Origin: Cyclobacterium marinum DSM 745
GTDB lineage: Bacteria > Bacteroidota > Bacteroidia > Cytophagales > Cyclobacteriaceae
Length of the DNA stretch: 64,000 bases
Assembly: GCF_000222485.1 (NCBI RefSeq)
Contig: NC_015914.1
Coordinates: 3,261,001 to 3,325,000, forward strand
Direction of reading: 5' to 3'
A program made the translations under genes and the position numbers. The first letter of the stretch is position 1. Every line of letters begins with the position of its first letter. This document shows positions 26,032 to 35,061 of the stretch, piece by piece. Below the pieces are notes generated by a model, which ran no database searches, was not told the origin of the DNA, and saw only the letters and a list, made by a program, of their open reading frames with translations.

Positions 26032-27084
26032 ATGATTGATGTTGCTTTATTAAAAGAAATTTGTGAACTGCCGGGAGCTCCCGGATTTGAGAAAAAAATC
26101 AGAGATTTTATCCTAGAAAAAGCCAAAGGTTTAGTAGATGAAATAGCTGTAGATAATTTAGGAAATGTCATCGCAATAAAGAAGGGGCAGAGAAACCCTG
26201 AAGGGAAGAAGGTAATGGTGGCTGCTCACATGGATGAGATAGGCTTTATTGTCACCCATATAGATGACAATGGATTTTTAAGGTTTCATACGCTTGGCGG
26301 TTTTGATCCGAAAACTCTCACAGCCCAGCGGGTTATCGTTCATGGGAAAGAGAAGGATATCATGGGCGTGATGGGTACGAAGCCAATTCATGTGATGACT
26401 CAGGAGGAAAAAAACAAACTGCCTAAAATTTCAGATTATTTCATTGATTTGGGAATGGATAAGGAAGAGGTTGAGAAGTGGATTGAAGTAGGTGATCCCA
26501 TTACCCGAGAACGTGAGTTGGTGGAGATGGGGAACTGCGTCAACTGTAAATCTATCGATAACAGAATCGCAGTTTTTATTTTGTTGGAAGCCTTAAGGGT
26601 TTTGGAAGCTCCCGCTTATGATGTGTATGCCACTTTTACGGTGCAGGAAGAAGTTGGTATACGTGGTGCGCAGGTTTCGGCACATCATATTGATCCTGAT
26701 TTCGGAATCGCCCTGGATACCACAATTGCTTTTGATCTTCCGGGGGCAGCAGCTCATGAGAAAATCACCGAACTGGGTAAAGGTACTGCCATTAAAATTA
26801 TGGATGCCTCAGCCATATGTGATTATAGAATGGTTGCTTTCATGAAAAAGACAGCTGCCAAAAATAACATTCCTTTTCAAACAGAAATTTTAACAGCAGG
26901 AGGAACGGATACTGCCGGAGTGCAGCGAATGGGGAGAAAAGGAGCCATTGCAGGTGCCATCTCTATCCCTACAAGGCATTTGCACCAAGTTATAGAAATG
27001 GCCAACAAAGAAGATGTTCAATCAAGTATTCAACTTCTTAAGGCGACTCTGGAAGAAATAGATAGTTTTGATTGGGCCCATTAA
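26032..27084 (+). CDS. M42 family metallo-aminopeptidase
   Basis: 350 residues, typical for the M42 (PepA / tetrahedral aminopeptidase) family of cobalt- or zinc-dependent cytosolic peptidases. Visible motifs in order: ELPGAPGFEKKIRDF, VAAHMDEIGFIVTHI (metal His and catalytic Asp), SIDNRIAVFILLEAL (bridging Asp), FTVQEEVGIRGA (catalytic Glu-Glu), FGIALDTT and PTRHLHQVIE (metal His). It starts 12 nt after purF and may be read through from it. A terminator follows at 27162. Confidence 0.9.
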   Translation: MIDVALLKEICELPGAPGFEKKIRDFILEKAKGLVDEIAVDNLGNVIAIKKGQRNPEGKKVMVAAHMDEIGFIVTHIDDNGFLRFHTLGGFDPKTLTAQRVIVHGKEKDIMGVMGTKPIHVMTQEEKNKLPKISDYFIDLGMDKEEVEKWIEVGDPITRERELVEMGNCVNCKSIDNRIAVFILLEALRVLEAPAYDVYATFTVQEEVGIRGAQVSAHHIDPDFGIALDTTIAFDLPGAAAHEKITELGKGTAIKIMDASAICDYRMVAFMKKTAAKNNIPFQTEILTAGGTDTAGVQRMGRKGAIAGAISIPTRHLHQVIEMANKEDVQSSIQLLKATLEEIDSFDWAH

Positions 27085-27161
27085 ATTCCTACTCATTCAA
27101 CTCCGCATCGGGCTATTGAGTTAATTTTGTAATACTTTTAGTAGGAAGAGCTGATATTTAG

Positions 27162-27194
27162 AATTGTCCCGTGTTTTAGAGATACGGGACAATT
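27162..27194 (+). terminator. Rho-independent terminator after the M42 peptidase gene
   Basis: Perfect 11-bp arms AATTGTCCCGT and ACGGGACAATT around an 11-nt loop, followed by TTATTTTA. It stands between convergent genes and could work on both strands. Confidence 0.8.
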
Positions 27195-27250
27195 TTATTT
27201 TAGAATTAAAAAAAAACGTGGTGGTTTTTGACAATTGTTATGAATTGAAT

Positions 27251-27700
27251 TTAGGATTTTACTTTCTTTTTAGCGGCCTTTTTTGCCAAGTATCTTTTTA
27301 AATCATCGTAGCCCAAGTGTTCGTGGTTACTGATCGAAAAGGAGTATTTGTCCATAAAAACCAGAATTAGCTGTTTAAAGACTTTCTTATTGGCAACCAC
27401 TTCCTCTTCTTGCCAGGCCAGAAGATCTGCCATATTGTATTTTTTTCGCTGCCCTTTTAGCGGGAGCCAGATTTCAATCTTGTCTTTTCCTGCAGCTAAA
27501 AACTTGTACCCGGCCATCATTTTTACCAAGATAAGCAATAACACTATGGTGATGAGGGTACATCCAATCAAGTAAAATAGGAAAGGGAATTCACGGGACT
27601 GGTTAAAGTCATACAATAAATAACTTAAGCCAATAAATAATAGAAGGACCACAATCCCCAAGGACATGTAGGTGCTTTTTTTTGGTTTACAACTTACCAT
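27251..27700 (-). CDS. Two-helix membrane protein of unknown function
   Basis: 149 residues: two hydrophobic helices (about 13-30 and 41-61) separated by a short polar turn, then a soluble region with the beta-rich, tryptophan-containing segment DKIEIWLPLKGQRKKYNMADLLAW, which could be a PH-like fold, and a very basic tail (LAKKAAKKKVKS). No family named. Its start overlaps the end of the upstream ACP phosphodiesterase-like gene by 14 nt, so the two are probably co-translated. Confidence 0.6.
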   Translation of the reverse strand: MVSCKPKKSTYMSLGIVVLLLFIGLSYLLYDFNQSREFPFLFYLIGCTLITIVLLLILVKMMAGYKFLAAGKDKIEIWLPLKGQRKKYNMADLLAWQEEEVVANKKVFKQLILVFMDKYSFSISNHEHLGYDDLKRYLAKKAAKKKVKS

Positions 27701-28292
27701 CTCTATTTTGTAATTGTTTCAATTTGTTTTTTGAGAAATCAATTAATTCCGAAAAAAAATATTCGAAATAGGATTCGAAAACAGCATGGTTTTCTTCAAG
27801 AAATTGGGGCGCTAATTCCATTTTGGAATCAAAAGATGTCCGGTATGAAAGCCCCGTAAAAGACCGCTGTATACCGGTCTTTGTGCCATAGGCTGTTAAC
27901 CAGTTTTCTTTCTTCATGTACTTAAATGGCAACAGGAACTTTTGGGGAAGAATTGAACTGTTTGCTTCCAGTAAATCGTAAACTGACCGAGAGAAATCCT
28001 CTAAAGGTATTGCACTGTATTTGCTCCAATGTAAGGCTAAGAAGTAATCGAAGTACATGTCTGTTATTACAGAAGAATATCTTGAAAATTCAGGCTTTAA
28101 AATTTCTTGGGCTTCCTTAACGAGCTTATGTTTGTCTGTGAAACTGTCGATTTCTCTATGTAGCATAATTCCTGTGACAATTTCTCTTTCAAATTGTTCA
28201 TCAATTTTTCCTCTAACAAAATCCCCAATAAAATTACCGATTAAAACTTTGGGCTGGTCAAAGGATAAGTAAGCATGTGCTAAGAAATTCAT
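27687..28292 (-). CDS. Acyl carrier protein phosphodiesterase-like protein (DUF479 / AcpH family)
   Basis: 201 residues; I start it at the ATG at 28292 because MNFLAHAYLSFDQP is the conserved family start, while the upstream in-frame extension to 28403 would cross into the divergent helicase gene. AcpH enzymes remove the phosphopantetheine arm of acyl carrier protein using an HD-type metal site. Motifs: NFIGDFVRGK, GIMLHREIDSFTDKH (HxxID, metal binding) and ITDMYFDYFLALHW (D with downstream His). Paired with a small membrane protein gene downstream. Confidence 0.82.
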   Translation of the reverse strand: MNFLAHAYLSFDQPKVLIGNFIGDFVRGKIDEQFEREIVTGIMLHREIDSFTDKHKLVKEAQEILKPEFSRYSSVITDMYFDYFLALHWSKYSAIPLEDFSRSVYDLLEANSSILPQKFLLPFKYMKKENWLTAYGTKTGIQRSFTGLSYRTSFDSKMELAPQFLEENHAVFESYFEYFFSELIDFSKNKLKQLQNRDGKL

Positions 28293-28368
28293 GCGATTAA
28301 AAAAGGAATGATTGTCTAAATTTAGGAATGATTTACTTAACCTTGAATCTTCAAACATTAAATAACAA

Positions 28369-30294
28369 ATGACAAATATAGCGGAAGAATTATTATATAC
28401 CACAAAACTTTTACGAATGGAATGGGGTGAAGACCTCGCTCAATTCCGAAGTTTGACTTTTAGAAAATCGATTAAGGACAAGGTACAGGCAGGGGTTTGT
28501 TGGTATCCGGTGCAGCTGAATAAGATTAAATGGACTTTTTCAGATCAGTTGGTGATTGAAGTTTCAGTCAAAGAAGCTTTATCAAACCATGGGTTTCATT
28601 CAGGTAAATCCATTAGTTTGTTTTCCAATGCGGAGGAAAATGACATTCAAACCACCTTTCTAAATGGTGTAGTAAACAATGTAAAAGGTAATGTGATGAC
28701 CTTAAGTTTAAATACAGAGCGCCTTCCGGATTGGGTTGGTGAAGGGGGGATCGGGGTTAATCTGATGTTTGATGACACCACCTATAAGGTGATGACAAGT
28801 GCCATGGAGTCAGTTACTGCATCTGAAAACAATAGGTTGGCCCATTTGAAGGAGGTGATTTTGGGACATAAAAAACCTTATTTTTTGGCTCGGGAAACGG
28901 GCAGTGCTGGGCTATTGAATGCAGGGCAAAATAAGGCGTTGGAATTGATTGAGCAAGCCAAGGACCTGGCCATAGTACATGGGCCTCCAGGTACGGGTAA
29001 AACCACAACCCTTATACAAGCCATAGTTTCCGCCACCCAAATTTATGACCAGGTGTTGGTATGTGCCCCTAGTAATGCAGCGGTTGATTTATTAGTGGAA
29101 AGAATGGGGGATGAGAACCTGGAGGTGCTGCGTATAGGTCATCCGGCAAGAATTGATGATAAAATTATTCAGCGAACCTTAGATGCGAAAATTCTGGCGC
29201 ACCCCTCCTATAAAGCATATAAAAAATTACGTAAGGAAGCAGAAGAATACCGAAGGAAAGCCAATAAATTTAAACGCAATTTTGGTCATGCTGAAAGAGA
29301 AAAGCGGAAAATGCATTATAATGAGGCAGGAAAATGTCAAGCAGAAGCAAGGCAGTTGTATGATTACATGACCCACTCCATTCTTGATTCCTGCCAAGTG
29401 ATCGCCTGCACCTTGGTGGGGGCGGCTTCTAATTTACTCAAAGGAAAAACTTTTCAAGTAGTATTTCTTGATGAAGCAGCCCAAGGATTGGAGCCGGCAA
29501 CTTGGATTCCGATAATGAAAGCACAAAAGGTGGTATTTGCCGGAGACCATTGTCAACTACCTCCTACAATCAAATCCAGAGAAGCAGCCAAAGGGCTTCA
29601 AAACACTCTCTTTGAAAAAGCCATTACCAATCAACCTGAAGCAGCTCAGATTTTATCTGTTCAATATAGGATGGCAGAGGCAATTATGGGGTTCTCTAAT
29701 ATCGCTTTTTATAACAATAAGCTAATAGCAGCAGCCAATACGCAAAAACATTATTTAGCGGAAGGTGAAGCCACTTTGGCCTTTATCGATACCGCAGGTA
29801 GTGGTTTTTTGGAATTTAAAGACAGGGAAACCCTTAGCATCAGTAATAAAGAAGAAGCCTTTATGTTGCTTACTTTATTAAAGGACTTATTGAAAAGAAT
29901 AGGGAAGAATAATAGTGAAAACCAAGCATGGCAAGTAGGGTTGATTGCTCCCTATAGTGCACAGGTGAGGTTGTTAAAGGAAATGGTAGCCATGGATTCA
30001 GAGTGGATATTCCTCAAACAATTGGATCAAAATTTAACCATTAGTACGGTGGATGGTTTTCAAGGACAAGAGCGAGACATTATTCTCATAAGCCTTACCC
30101 GTTCAAATGAGCAAGGTGAAATAGGTTTTCTAGCTGATACAAGGAGAATGAATGTTGCACTGACACGAGCAAAAAGGAAATTAATTGTTTTAGGTGACAG
30201 TGCAACCATAGGGAACAATGGTTTTTACCAATCTTTTTTAGATTTTGTACATGCGAAAGGCGCATACCATAGCGTGTATGAATTTATGGAGTAA
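28369..30294 (+). CDS. Superfamily 1 DNA/RNA helicase (IGHMBP2/Upf1-like)
   Basis: 641 residues. An N-terminal beta-rich region (about 1-190) is followed by Walker A VHGPPGTGKTTTLIQ, motif Ib-like APSNAAVDLLVERM, motif II VVFLDEAAQ (DEAA), motif III FAGDHCQLPPTI, motif IV-type QYRMAEAIMGFSN, motif V TVDGFQGQERDIILISLTRS and motif VI NVALTRAKRKLIVLGD. This is the Upf1-like SF1B organisation; bacterial members are probably 5'-to-3' helicases of unknown pathway. Divergent from the AcpH-like gene with 76 bp between the starts, so promoters must lie in that short gap. Confidence 0.9.
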   Translation: MTNIAEELLYTTKLLRMEWGEDLAQFRSLTFRKSIKDKVQAGVCWYPVQLNKIKWTFSDQLVIEVSVKEALSNHGFHSGKSISLFSNAEENDIQTTFLNGVVNNVKGNVMTLSLNTERLPDWVGEGGIGVNLMFDDTTYKVMTSAMESVTASENNRLAHLKEVILGHKKPYFLARETGSAGLLNAGQNKALELIEQAKDLAIVHGPPGTGKTTTLIQAIVSATQIYDQVLVCAPSNAAVDLLVERMGDENLEVLRIGHPARIDDKIIQRTLDAKILAHPSYKAYKKLRKEAEEYRRKANKFKRNFGHAEREKRKMHYNEAGKCQAEARQLYDYMTHSILDSCQVIACTLVGAASNLLKGKTFQVVFLDEAAQGLEPATWIPIMKAQKVVFAGDHCQLPPTIKSREAAKGLQNTLFEKAITNQPEAAQILSVQYRMAEAIMGFSNIAFYNNKLIAAANTQKHYLAEGEATLAFIDTAGSGFLEFKDRETLSISNKEEAFMLLTLLKDLLKRIGKNNSENQAWQVGLIAPYSAQVRLLKEMVAMDSEWIFLKQLDQNLTISTVDGFQGQERDIILISLTRSNEQGEIGFLADTRRMNVALTRAKRKLIVLGDSATIGNNGFYQSFLDFVHAKGAYHSVYEFME

Positions 30295-30303
30295 TAATCT
30301 CTA

Positions 30304-30843
30304 TTATCCTAGTTTTGGTTCATAACCACTCATATAGGCATGGTTCAACATGGCTAGGGTGTCTCCGAAACTTGACGCCGCATTCATAATTTCTTCAGGT
30401 ATTTTGTGTCCATTTAATTTACTTAAAAGGATTCCATAAAGCGTATTGATAAAAATCTGGATTTCATGCTCTGGGATCTCTTGTTGGCTATCAGTGATTA
30501 ATTGTAGCAAGTGGGGTTGGGTTTTGCGATAAACAGCCATGTATTCGGCTTCTTCTTTCAAAAGTTGCCAATGAATTTTAGCTAGGCGATCAACCAATTT
30601 TTGGGTTCTTTGTAGATGCCCTTTTTTCTGGATCCCTTCGTGCTTCATTGCCTGTATCATACTTGAAAGCCATACTCTTGTTTCCTCCTTATCCTCTTCT
30701 TGAACATTTTTATGTCCCAATACATACTCATTGACCTCATTCATTTCAAATTGGTAAGCCCTAAGTAAGTCTTCCATTCGGTACAAATACAATATGTATT
30801 CGATAATATTCTCTTTTTTCTTTTTGTCAGCGATTGATTTCAT
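30304..30843 (-). CDS. DUF4924 family protein
   Basis: 179 residues, predicted all-helical and soluble, with no signal peptide. Opens MKSIADKKKKENIIEYILYLYRMEDLLRAYQF and contains VWLSSMIQAMKHEG and LLKLINDS-like helical repeats; this arrangement matches DUF4924, a Bacteroidota family of unknown function. It lies 11 nt downstream of the DUF922 gene on the same strand, forming a two-gene unit, and is convergent with the helicase gene (9 nt apart). Confidence 0.7.
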   Translation of the reverse strand: MKSIADKKKKENIIEYILYLYRMEDLLRAYQFEMNEVNEYVLGHKNVQEEDKEETRVWLSSMIQAMKHEGIQKKGHLQRTQKLVDRLAKIHWQLLKEEAEYMAVYRKTQPHLLQLITDSQQEIPEHEIQIFINTLYGILLSKLNGHKIPEEIMNAASSFGDTLAMLNHAYMSGYEPKLG

Positions 30844-30854
30844 GTGTTTGTCAA

Positions 30855-31454
30855 CTATTCTTGTTGTAAGGACTGAAGCTCAGATGCAATAAAACGATCC
30901 CACCGAGCCTGCATTTCAGGATTGTATGGCTTGGTAGCCTGAGCGTCATATTGTTCATCCATTCTTTTCCAATCTTTAAAATTCTCTTTAATAATCCTAT
31001 TTAACTGAGTTCGGTGGTTTTTTTCTTCAAACTTATAATTGTTTACAGCATTAAGAATTCGATGGCCGATAATCTGTGCGATAAGGTAATGCCCATTTTC
31101 ATGATGAAGTACTCGTTGTTTTGTTTGTGCGTCCCGAGTTGTGAAAAATTCATTTTTAACTTGACTCAATTCTTTATGAAGATTTATTTTAACCTCAATA
31201 TCCAGACTAACGTGATCCCCTCTTTTTTTGATGTTTAATATATCAATCTCACAAGTACTTTGTGTGATGGCATTGATTGTGGACCTATTTCCTATTAAAT
31301 TTACTTTTTTGAAGTCATTCCAATTGAGTGGACGATTGGGGTTTATGGAAACCACTCCACCTTTTATTGCCCGGTATTTCTCCGGAGGTTCATTTGTTGA
31401 AAGCAGTAGTGGCCAAAGGATATACAGAAGAAAATAAAGTTTCATTTGAAGCAT
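30855..31454 (-). CDS. DUF922 family predicted zinc protease
   Basis: 199 residues, or 196 if the second Met (31445) is used. A short hydrophobic N-terminus (MKLYFLLYILWPLLLS) should target it across the inner membrane. The body has RPLNWNDFKKV (typical DUF922 opening with the conserved Trp), and VLHHENGHYLIAQIIGHRI holds the HExxH-related motif HHENGHY, with a second His 8 residues later. Predicted: a periplasmic metal-dependent protease; activity not shown for this protein. Operon with DUF4924 downstream. Confidence 0.65.
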   Translation of the reverse strand: MLQMKLYFLLYILWPLLLSTNEPPEKYRAIKGGVVSINPNRPLNWNDFKKVNLIGNRSTINAITQSTCEIDILNIKKRGDHVSLDIEVKINLHKELSQVKNEFFTTRDAQTKQRVLHHENGHYLIAQIIGHRILNAVNNYKFEEKNHRTQLNRIIKENFKDWKRMDEQYDAQATKPYNPEMQARWDRFIASELQSLQQE

Positions 31455-31576
31455 TATATTCAGTTATTTTCGAATTTAAGCATTATCCCATTCGCTTGAA
31501 AGTATTCTCTTTCAAGCCTCAGGTGTTAAACTTCTAATTTATATGGACAAAACATATTAAAACACTAACTATTTAC

Positions 31577-31585
31577 TACTTTTGC
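31577..31585 (+). promoter_or_regulatory. -7 promoter element of lepA, close to the start codon
   Basis: TACTTTTGC matches TAnnTTTGC and ends only 7 nt before the ATG at 31593. Transcription would start at or just before the ATG, so the message is almost leaderless, or the second ATG at 31599 is the true start. Confidence 0.45.
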
Positions 31586-31592
31586 ACTTAGT

Positions 31593-33386
31593 ATGAACAT
31601 GGATAAAATAAGAAATTTCTGTATAATTGCCCATATTGATCATGGCAAAAGTACGCTAGCAGACCGACTTTTACAATTCACTAATACAGTGACAGAGCGG
31701 GAAATGCAAGACCAGCTATTGGATAATATGGATTTAGAAAGGGAGCGGGGGATTACGATTAAATCGCATGCCATCCAAATGAATTTCCCTTATAAAGGTG
31801 AAGAGTATACCTTGAACCTTATCGATACACCCGGTCATGTGGATTTTTCCTATGAAGTGTCAAGGTCTATAGCTGCTTGTGAAGGTGCTCTATTGATCGT
31901 TGATGCCTCTCAAGGTATAGAAGCGCAAACTATATCTAATCTTTATTTGGCCATTGGTCATGATTTGGAAATTATTCCGGTTTTAAATAAAATCGATCTT
32001 CCGGGTGCTCAACCTGAGGTAGTGGCTGAGGAAGTAATGGAAATGATCGGCTGTGACAGGGAGGATATTGTTTTGGCATCCGGCAAAGAAGGGATAGGCA
32101 TTGAGGATATATTAAATGCTGTTGTAGAAAGAGTTCCTGCGCCTAAAGGGGAAGTTGAAGCTCCTTTACAGGCCATGATATTTGATTCTGTTTACAATCC
32201 TTTTCGAGGTGTAGAGGTGCTCTTTAGAATTTTTAATGGGACTATTAATAAAGGTGACAAAATTAAGTTTGTCAATACCGGTAGAGAATATGAGGCGGAT
32301 GAGATCGGTATATTGGGTATCCAACAAAAACCACAAAATGAATTACAAGCCGGGAATGTAGGCTATTTGATTTCAGGAATTAAGGTGGCCAAGGAGGTAA
32401 AAGTAGGAGATACCATCACCCATGTTAAAAGACCTTGTAGTAATACTGTCCAAGGATTTGAGAATGTTAAGCCAATGGTTTTTGCCGGTATTTATCCGGT
32501 AGAAACAACGGATTTTGAAGAGCTAAGAGCTTCTATGGAGAAATTACAGCTCAACGATGCTTCTTTAGTTTGGGAGCCGGAAACATCGGCTGCTTTAGGA
32601 TTTGGTTTTAGGTGTGGATTCCTTGGAATGCTTCACATGGAAATCATACAGGAGAGATTGGAGAGGGAGTTTGACATGACGGTTATTACCACGGTACCAT
32701 CCGTGCAGTTTAGGGCATTAATGAATGATGAAACATATGCGGTAGTCAATGCGCCTTCGGATATGCCGGAACCAAACCTTTTCAAGCATATAGAGGAGCC
32801 TTTCGTTAAAGCTTCCATCATTACTGCTTCTGATTATGTAGGACCGGTGATTCAATTGTGTATGGAGAAAAGAGGTCAAATAAAAAACCAAGTTTATTTG
32901 ACCTCAGATCGAGTGGAATTGACCTTTGATATGCCTTTGGTAGAAATCGTTTTTGACTTTTTTGATAAGCTTAAAACCATTTCCAGAGGTTATGCCTCTT
33001 TGGATTATGAATTGATAGGGTTTAAGCAATCCAATATGGTCAGGCTGGATGTTATGCTAAACGGTGAGCCTGTTGATGCCCTTTCGGCAATTGTCCATAG
33101 AGACAAAGCCTATGAATGGGGCAAGCGACTTTGTGAAAAGTTAAAGGAATTGGTGCCAAGACAAATGTTTGAAATTGCCATACAAGCGGCAATAGGAACA
33201 AAGGTAATTGCCAGAGAAACGGTAAAAGCCTTGCGAAAGAATGTACTGGCTAAATGTTATGGAGGAGATATTTCTAGGAAGAGAAAGCTTCTCGATAAAC
33301 AAAAGAAAGGTAAGAAAAGAATGCGTCAGGTAGGGAATGTGGAAGTTCCTCAGGAGGCGTTTATGGCGGTGCTTAAACTGGATTAA
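31593..33386 (+). CDS. lepA: Elongation factor 4 (LepA)
   Basis: A ribosome-associated GTPase that back-translocates or remodels stalled ribosomes. 597 residues, standard length. G1 [14 protein letters not shown], switch I region [14 protein letters not shown]3 [13 protein letters not shown]4 NKIDLPGA and G5 SGKEGIG are all present. The C-terminal LepA-specific domain ends in [20 protein letters not shown] sequence and [11 protein letters not shown]. Start at 31593 or 31599 (MNMDKIRN). It is followed 86 nt later by folD on the same strand. Confidence 0.96.
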   Translation: MNMDKIRNFCIIAHIDHGKSTLADRLLQFTNTVTEREMQDQLLDNMDLERERGITIKSHAIQMNFPYKGEEYTLNLIDTPGHVDFSYEVSRSIAACEGALLIVDASQGIEAQTISNLYLAIGHDLEIIPVLNKIDLPGAQPEVVAEEVMEMIGCDREDIVLASGKEGIGIEDILNAVVERVPAPKGEVEAPLQAMIFDSVYNPFRGVEVLFRIFNGTINKGDKIKFVNTGREYEADEIGILGIQQKPQNELQAGNVGYLISGIKVAKEVKVGDTITHVKRPCSNTVQGFENVKPMVFAGIYPVETTDFEELRASMEKLQLNDASLVWEPETSAALGFGFRCGFLGMLHMEIIQERLEREFDMTVITTVPSVQFRALMNDETYAVVNAPSDMPEPNLFKHIEEPFVKASIITASDYVGPVIQLCMEKRGQIKNQVYLTSDRVELTFDMPLVEIVFDFFDKLKTISRGYASLDYELIGFKQSNMVRLDVMLNGEPVDALSAIVHRDKAYEWGKRLCEKLKELVPRQMFEIAIQAAIGTKVIARETVKALRKNVLAKCYGGDISRKRKLLDKQKKGKKRMRQVGNVEVPQEAFMAVLKLD

Positions 33387-33471
33387 GCCCGAAAGTGTCA
33401 TTAAAACAAGTTATAATAGGGTAACCAACAGTTATCAAATATTTTAGGAGATTTTGTAAGAAAAGATACCT

Positions 33472-34371
33472 ATGCAAGAAAAAGAAGGATTAGTAAGGAT
33501 TGATGGTAAAAAAACTGCTGCGACGATTAAAGATGAAATAGCTGCGGAAGTAGTTTTACTTAAGAAAAATAATAAAAAAACACCTCACCTGGCTGCGATT
33601 TTAGTAGGAAACGATGGGGCCAGCCAAACTTATGTAGGGGCAAAAGTGAAGGCTTGTGAAAAAGTTGGTTTTGGTTCTACCTTAGTACGTTTGGAAGAAA
33701 CTGTTTCAGAGGAAGAGCTGCTGAATGAGGTAGAGAAAATTAATGACAATCCGGACATTGATGGCTTAATTGTGCAACTGCCTTTGCCGGATCACATTTC
33801 AGTAGAAAAGGTTACGGCTAAGATAAAACCTGAAAAAGATGTGGATGGCTTTACTCCTGCAAATGTTGGTAGAATGACCTTGGGATGGCCGGCTTATATT
33901 GCAGCTACTCCTTACGGAATTGTGGAGTTATTGAAAAGATATGAAATTGAGACTTCCGGAAAGCATTGTGTAGTGATTGGCAGAAGCCATATTGTAGGTT
34001 CTCCAATGAGTATATTGATGGCCAGAAATGCCTATCCGGGTAACTGTACTGTTACCATTACTCACAGTAGGACACAGAACTTGAAAGATATTGCACGTAG
34101 TGCAGATATACTGATTGTAGCGATTGGGAGAGAAGGTTTTGTTACCGGTGACATGGTCAAAGAAGGTGCCGTAGTGATTGATGTAGGCATACACCGAATC
34201 CCCGATGCTAGTAAAAAGACTGGTTTTCGATTGGTTGGTGATGTCAACTTTGAAGAGGCAGCAGCCAAAGCTTCAGCCATCACTCCTGTACCGGGAGGAG
34301 TAGGTCCGATGACCATTGCTTCCTTATTGTACAATACCTTACTGGCAGCCAAAGGGGAAGTTTACCAGTAG
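33472..34371 (+). CDS. folD: Bifunctional methylenetetrahydrofolate dehydrogenase / methenyl-THF cyclohydrolase
   Basis: Interconverts one-carbon folates that feed purine and methionine synthesis. 299 residues. Catalytic Tyr and Lys lie in [13 protein letters not shown], the second site in [12 protein letters not shown], and the cofactor site in [24 protein letters not shown] is the C-terminal family block. PEKDVDGF links the two domains. The lepA-folD-queE-OmpA genes lie in one direction with gaps of 86, 54 and 6 nt. Confidence 0.96.
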   Translation: MQEKEGLVRIDGKKTAATIKDEIAAEVVLLKKNNKKTPHLAAILVGNDGASQTYVGAKVKACEKVGFGSTLVRLEETVSEEELLNEVEKINDNPDIDGLIVQLPLPDHISVEKVTAKIKPEKDVDGFTPANVGRMTLGWPAYIAATPYGIVELLKRYEIETSGKHCVVIGRSHIVGSPMSILMARNAYPGNCTVTITHSRTQNLKDIARSADILIVAIGREGFVTGDMVKEGAVVIDVGIHRIPDASKKTGFRLVGDVNFEEAAAKASAITPVPGGVGPMTIASLLYNTLLAAKGEVYQ

Positions 34372-34393
34372 GGGATTTTAATTAATATAAACA

Positions 34394-34428
34394 AAGCGGT
34401 TCAATTACCCGCTAGACCAAAAATTATG
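34394..34428 (+). promoter_or_regulatory. Candidate preQ1-I riboswitch overlapping the queE start
   Basis: A 5-bp stem AGCGG (34395-34399) / CCGCT (34409-34413) encloses a loop TTCAATTAC that begins with the conserved GGTTC run and leads to CCC. An 8-nt A-rich linker AGACCAAA follows. Then AATT (34422-34425) can pair with loop AATT (34403-34406), forming an H-type pseudoknot directly beside the ATG at 34426. This matches the preQ1-I class layout (P1, C-containing loop, A-rich L3, P2 at the translation start). The second loop is shorter than in Bacillus. QueE makes a precursor of preQ1, so feedback control is sensible. Confidence 0.5.
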
Positions 34429-35055
34429 AAAGACAATAAAAAGACGCTTTCCAATGGGCAATATTTACCATTGATGGAAGCTTTCTATACCATACAAGGT
34501 GAGGGGATGTTCTCCGGACAACCTGCCTATTTTATACGCTTGGGTGGATGTGATGTCGGATGTGTATGGTGTGATGTGAAGGATTCATGGGATAAAGAAA
34601 GATGGCCAAAAGTGGCCATTGAAGATATTGTGGCAGAAGCAGCTTCTTATCCCGCCCGACTAGTAGTTATCACTGGAGGAGAACCTCTAATGCATGATTT
34701 AGCTCCTTTGACCCATCTGTTAAAAGAAGAGGGTTTTCAAATAAACATGGAAACATCAGGGGCCCATCCTTTTAGTGGGACGATTGACTGGACTTGTCTT
34801 TCACCTAAGAAATTTAAGCAGCCATTGCCCGAAGTTTATGCGCATGCAGACGAGTTAAAAGTAGTAGTTTACAATAAAAGTGATTTTGAATTTGCGCTAA
34901 AACATGCCAAATTGGTCAATGAGAAATGTCATTTACTCTTGCAACCGGAATGGTCAAAGGCAGGTAAAATGACAAATTTGATCATTGATTTTGTGAAGGA
35001 AAATCCAGCATGGAGGGTTTCTCTTCAGACCCATAAATACATGGAAATACCCTAA
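34426..35055 (+). CDS. queE: 7-carboxy-7-deazaguanine synthase (QueE)
   Basis: A radical SAM enzyme converting carboxy-tetrahydropterin to 7-carboxy-7-deazaguanine on the way to preQ1 and queuosine in tRNA. 209 residues. The cluster-binding cysteines are Cys42, Cys46 and Cys49 in GGCDVGCVWCD (Cx3Cx2C), after the substrate block YTIQGEG. VVITGGEPLMHD is the SAM-binding GGE motif. QueD is encoded 16 kb downstream; queC and queF are not in the window. The ATG lies in the pseudoknot of the proposed riboswitch. Confidence 0.95.
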   Translation: MKDNKKTLSNGQYLPLMEAFYTIQGEGMFSGQPAYFIRLGGCDVGCVWCDVKDSWDKERWPKVAIEDIVAEAASYPARLVVITGGEPLMHDLAPLTHLLKEEGFQINMETSGAHPFSGTIDWTCLSPKKFKQPLPEVYAHADELKVVVYNKSDFEFALKHAKLVNEKCHLLLQPEWSKAGKMTNLIIDFVKENPAWRVSLQTHKYMEIP

Positions 35056-35061
35056 GATAAG

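Noticed and set aside
33387..33471. Tetrahydrofolate riboswitch ahead of folD
   Set aside because: The 85-nt gap is AT-rich with no matching stems.
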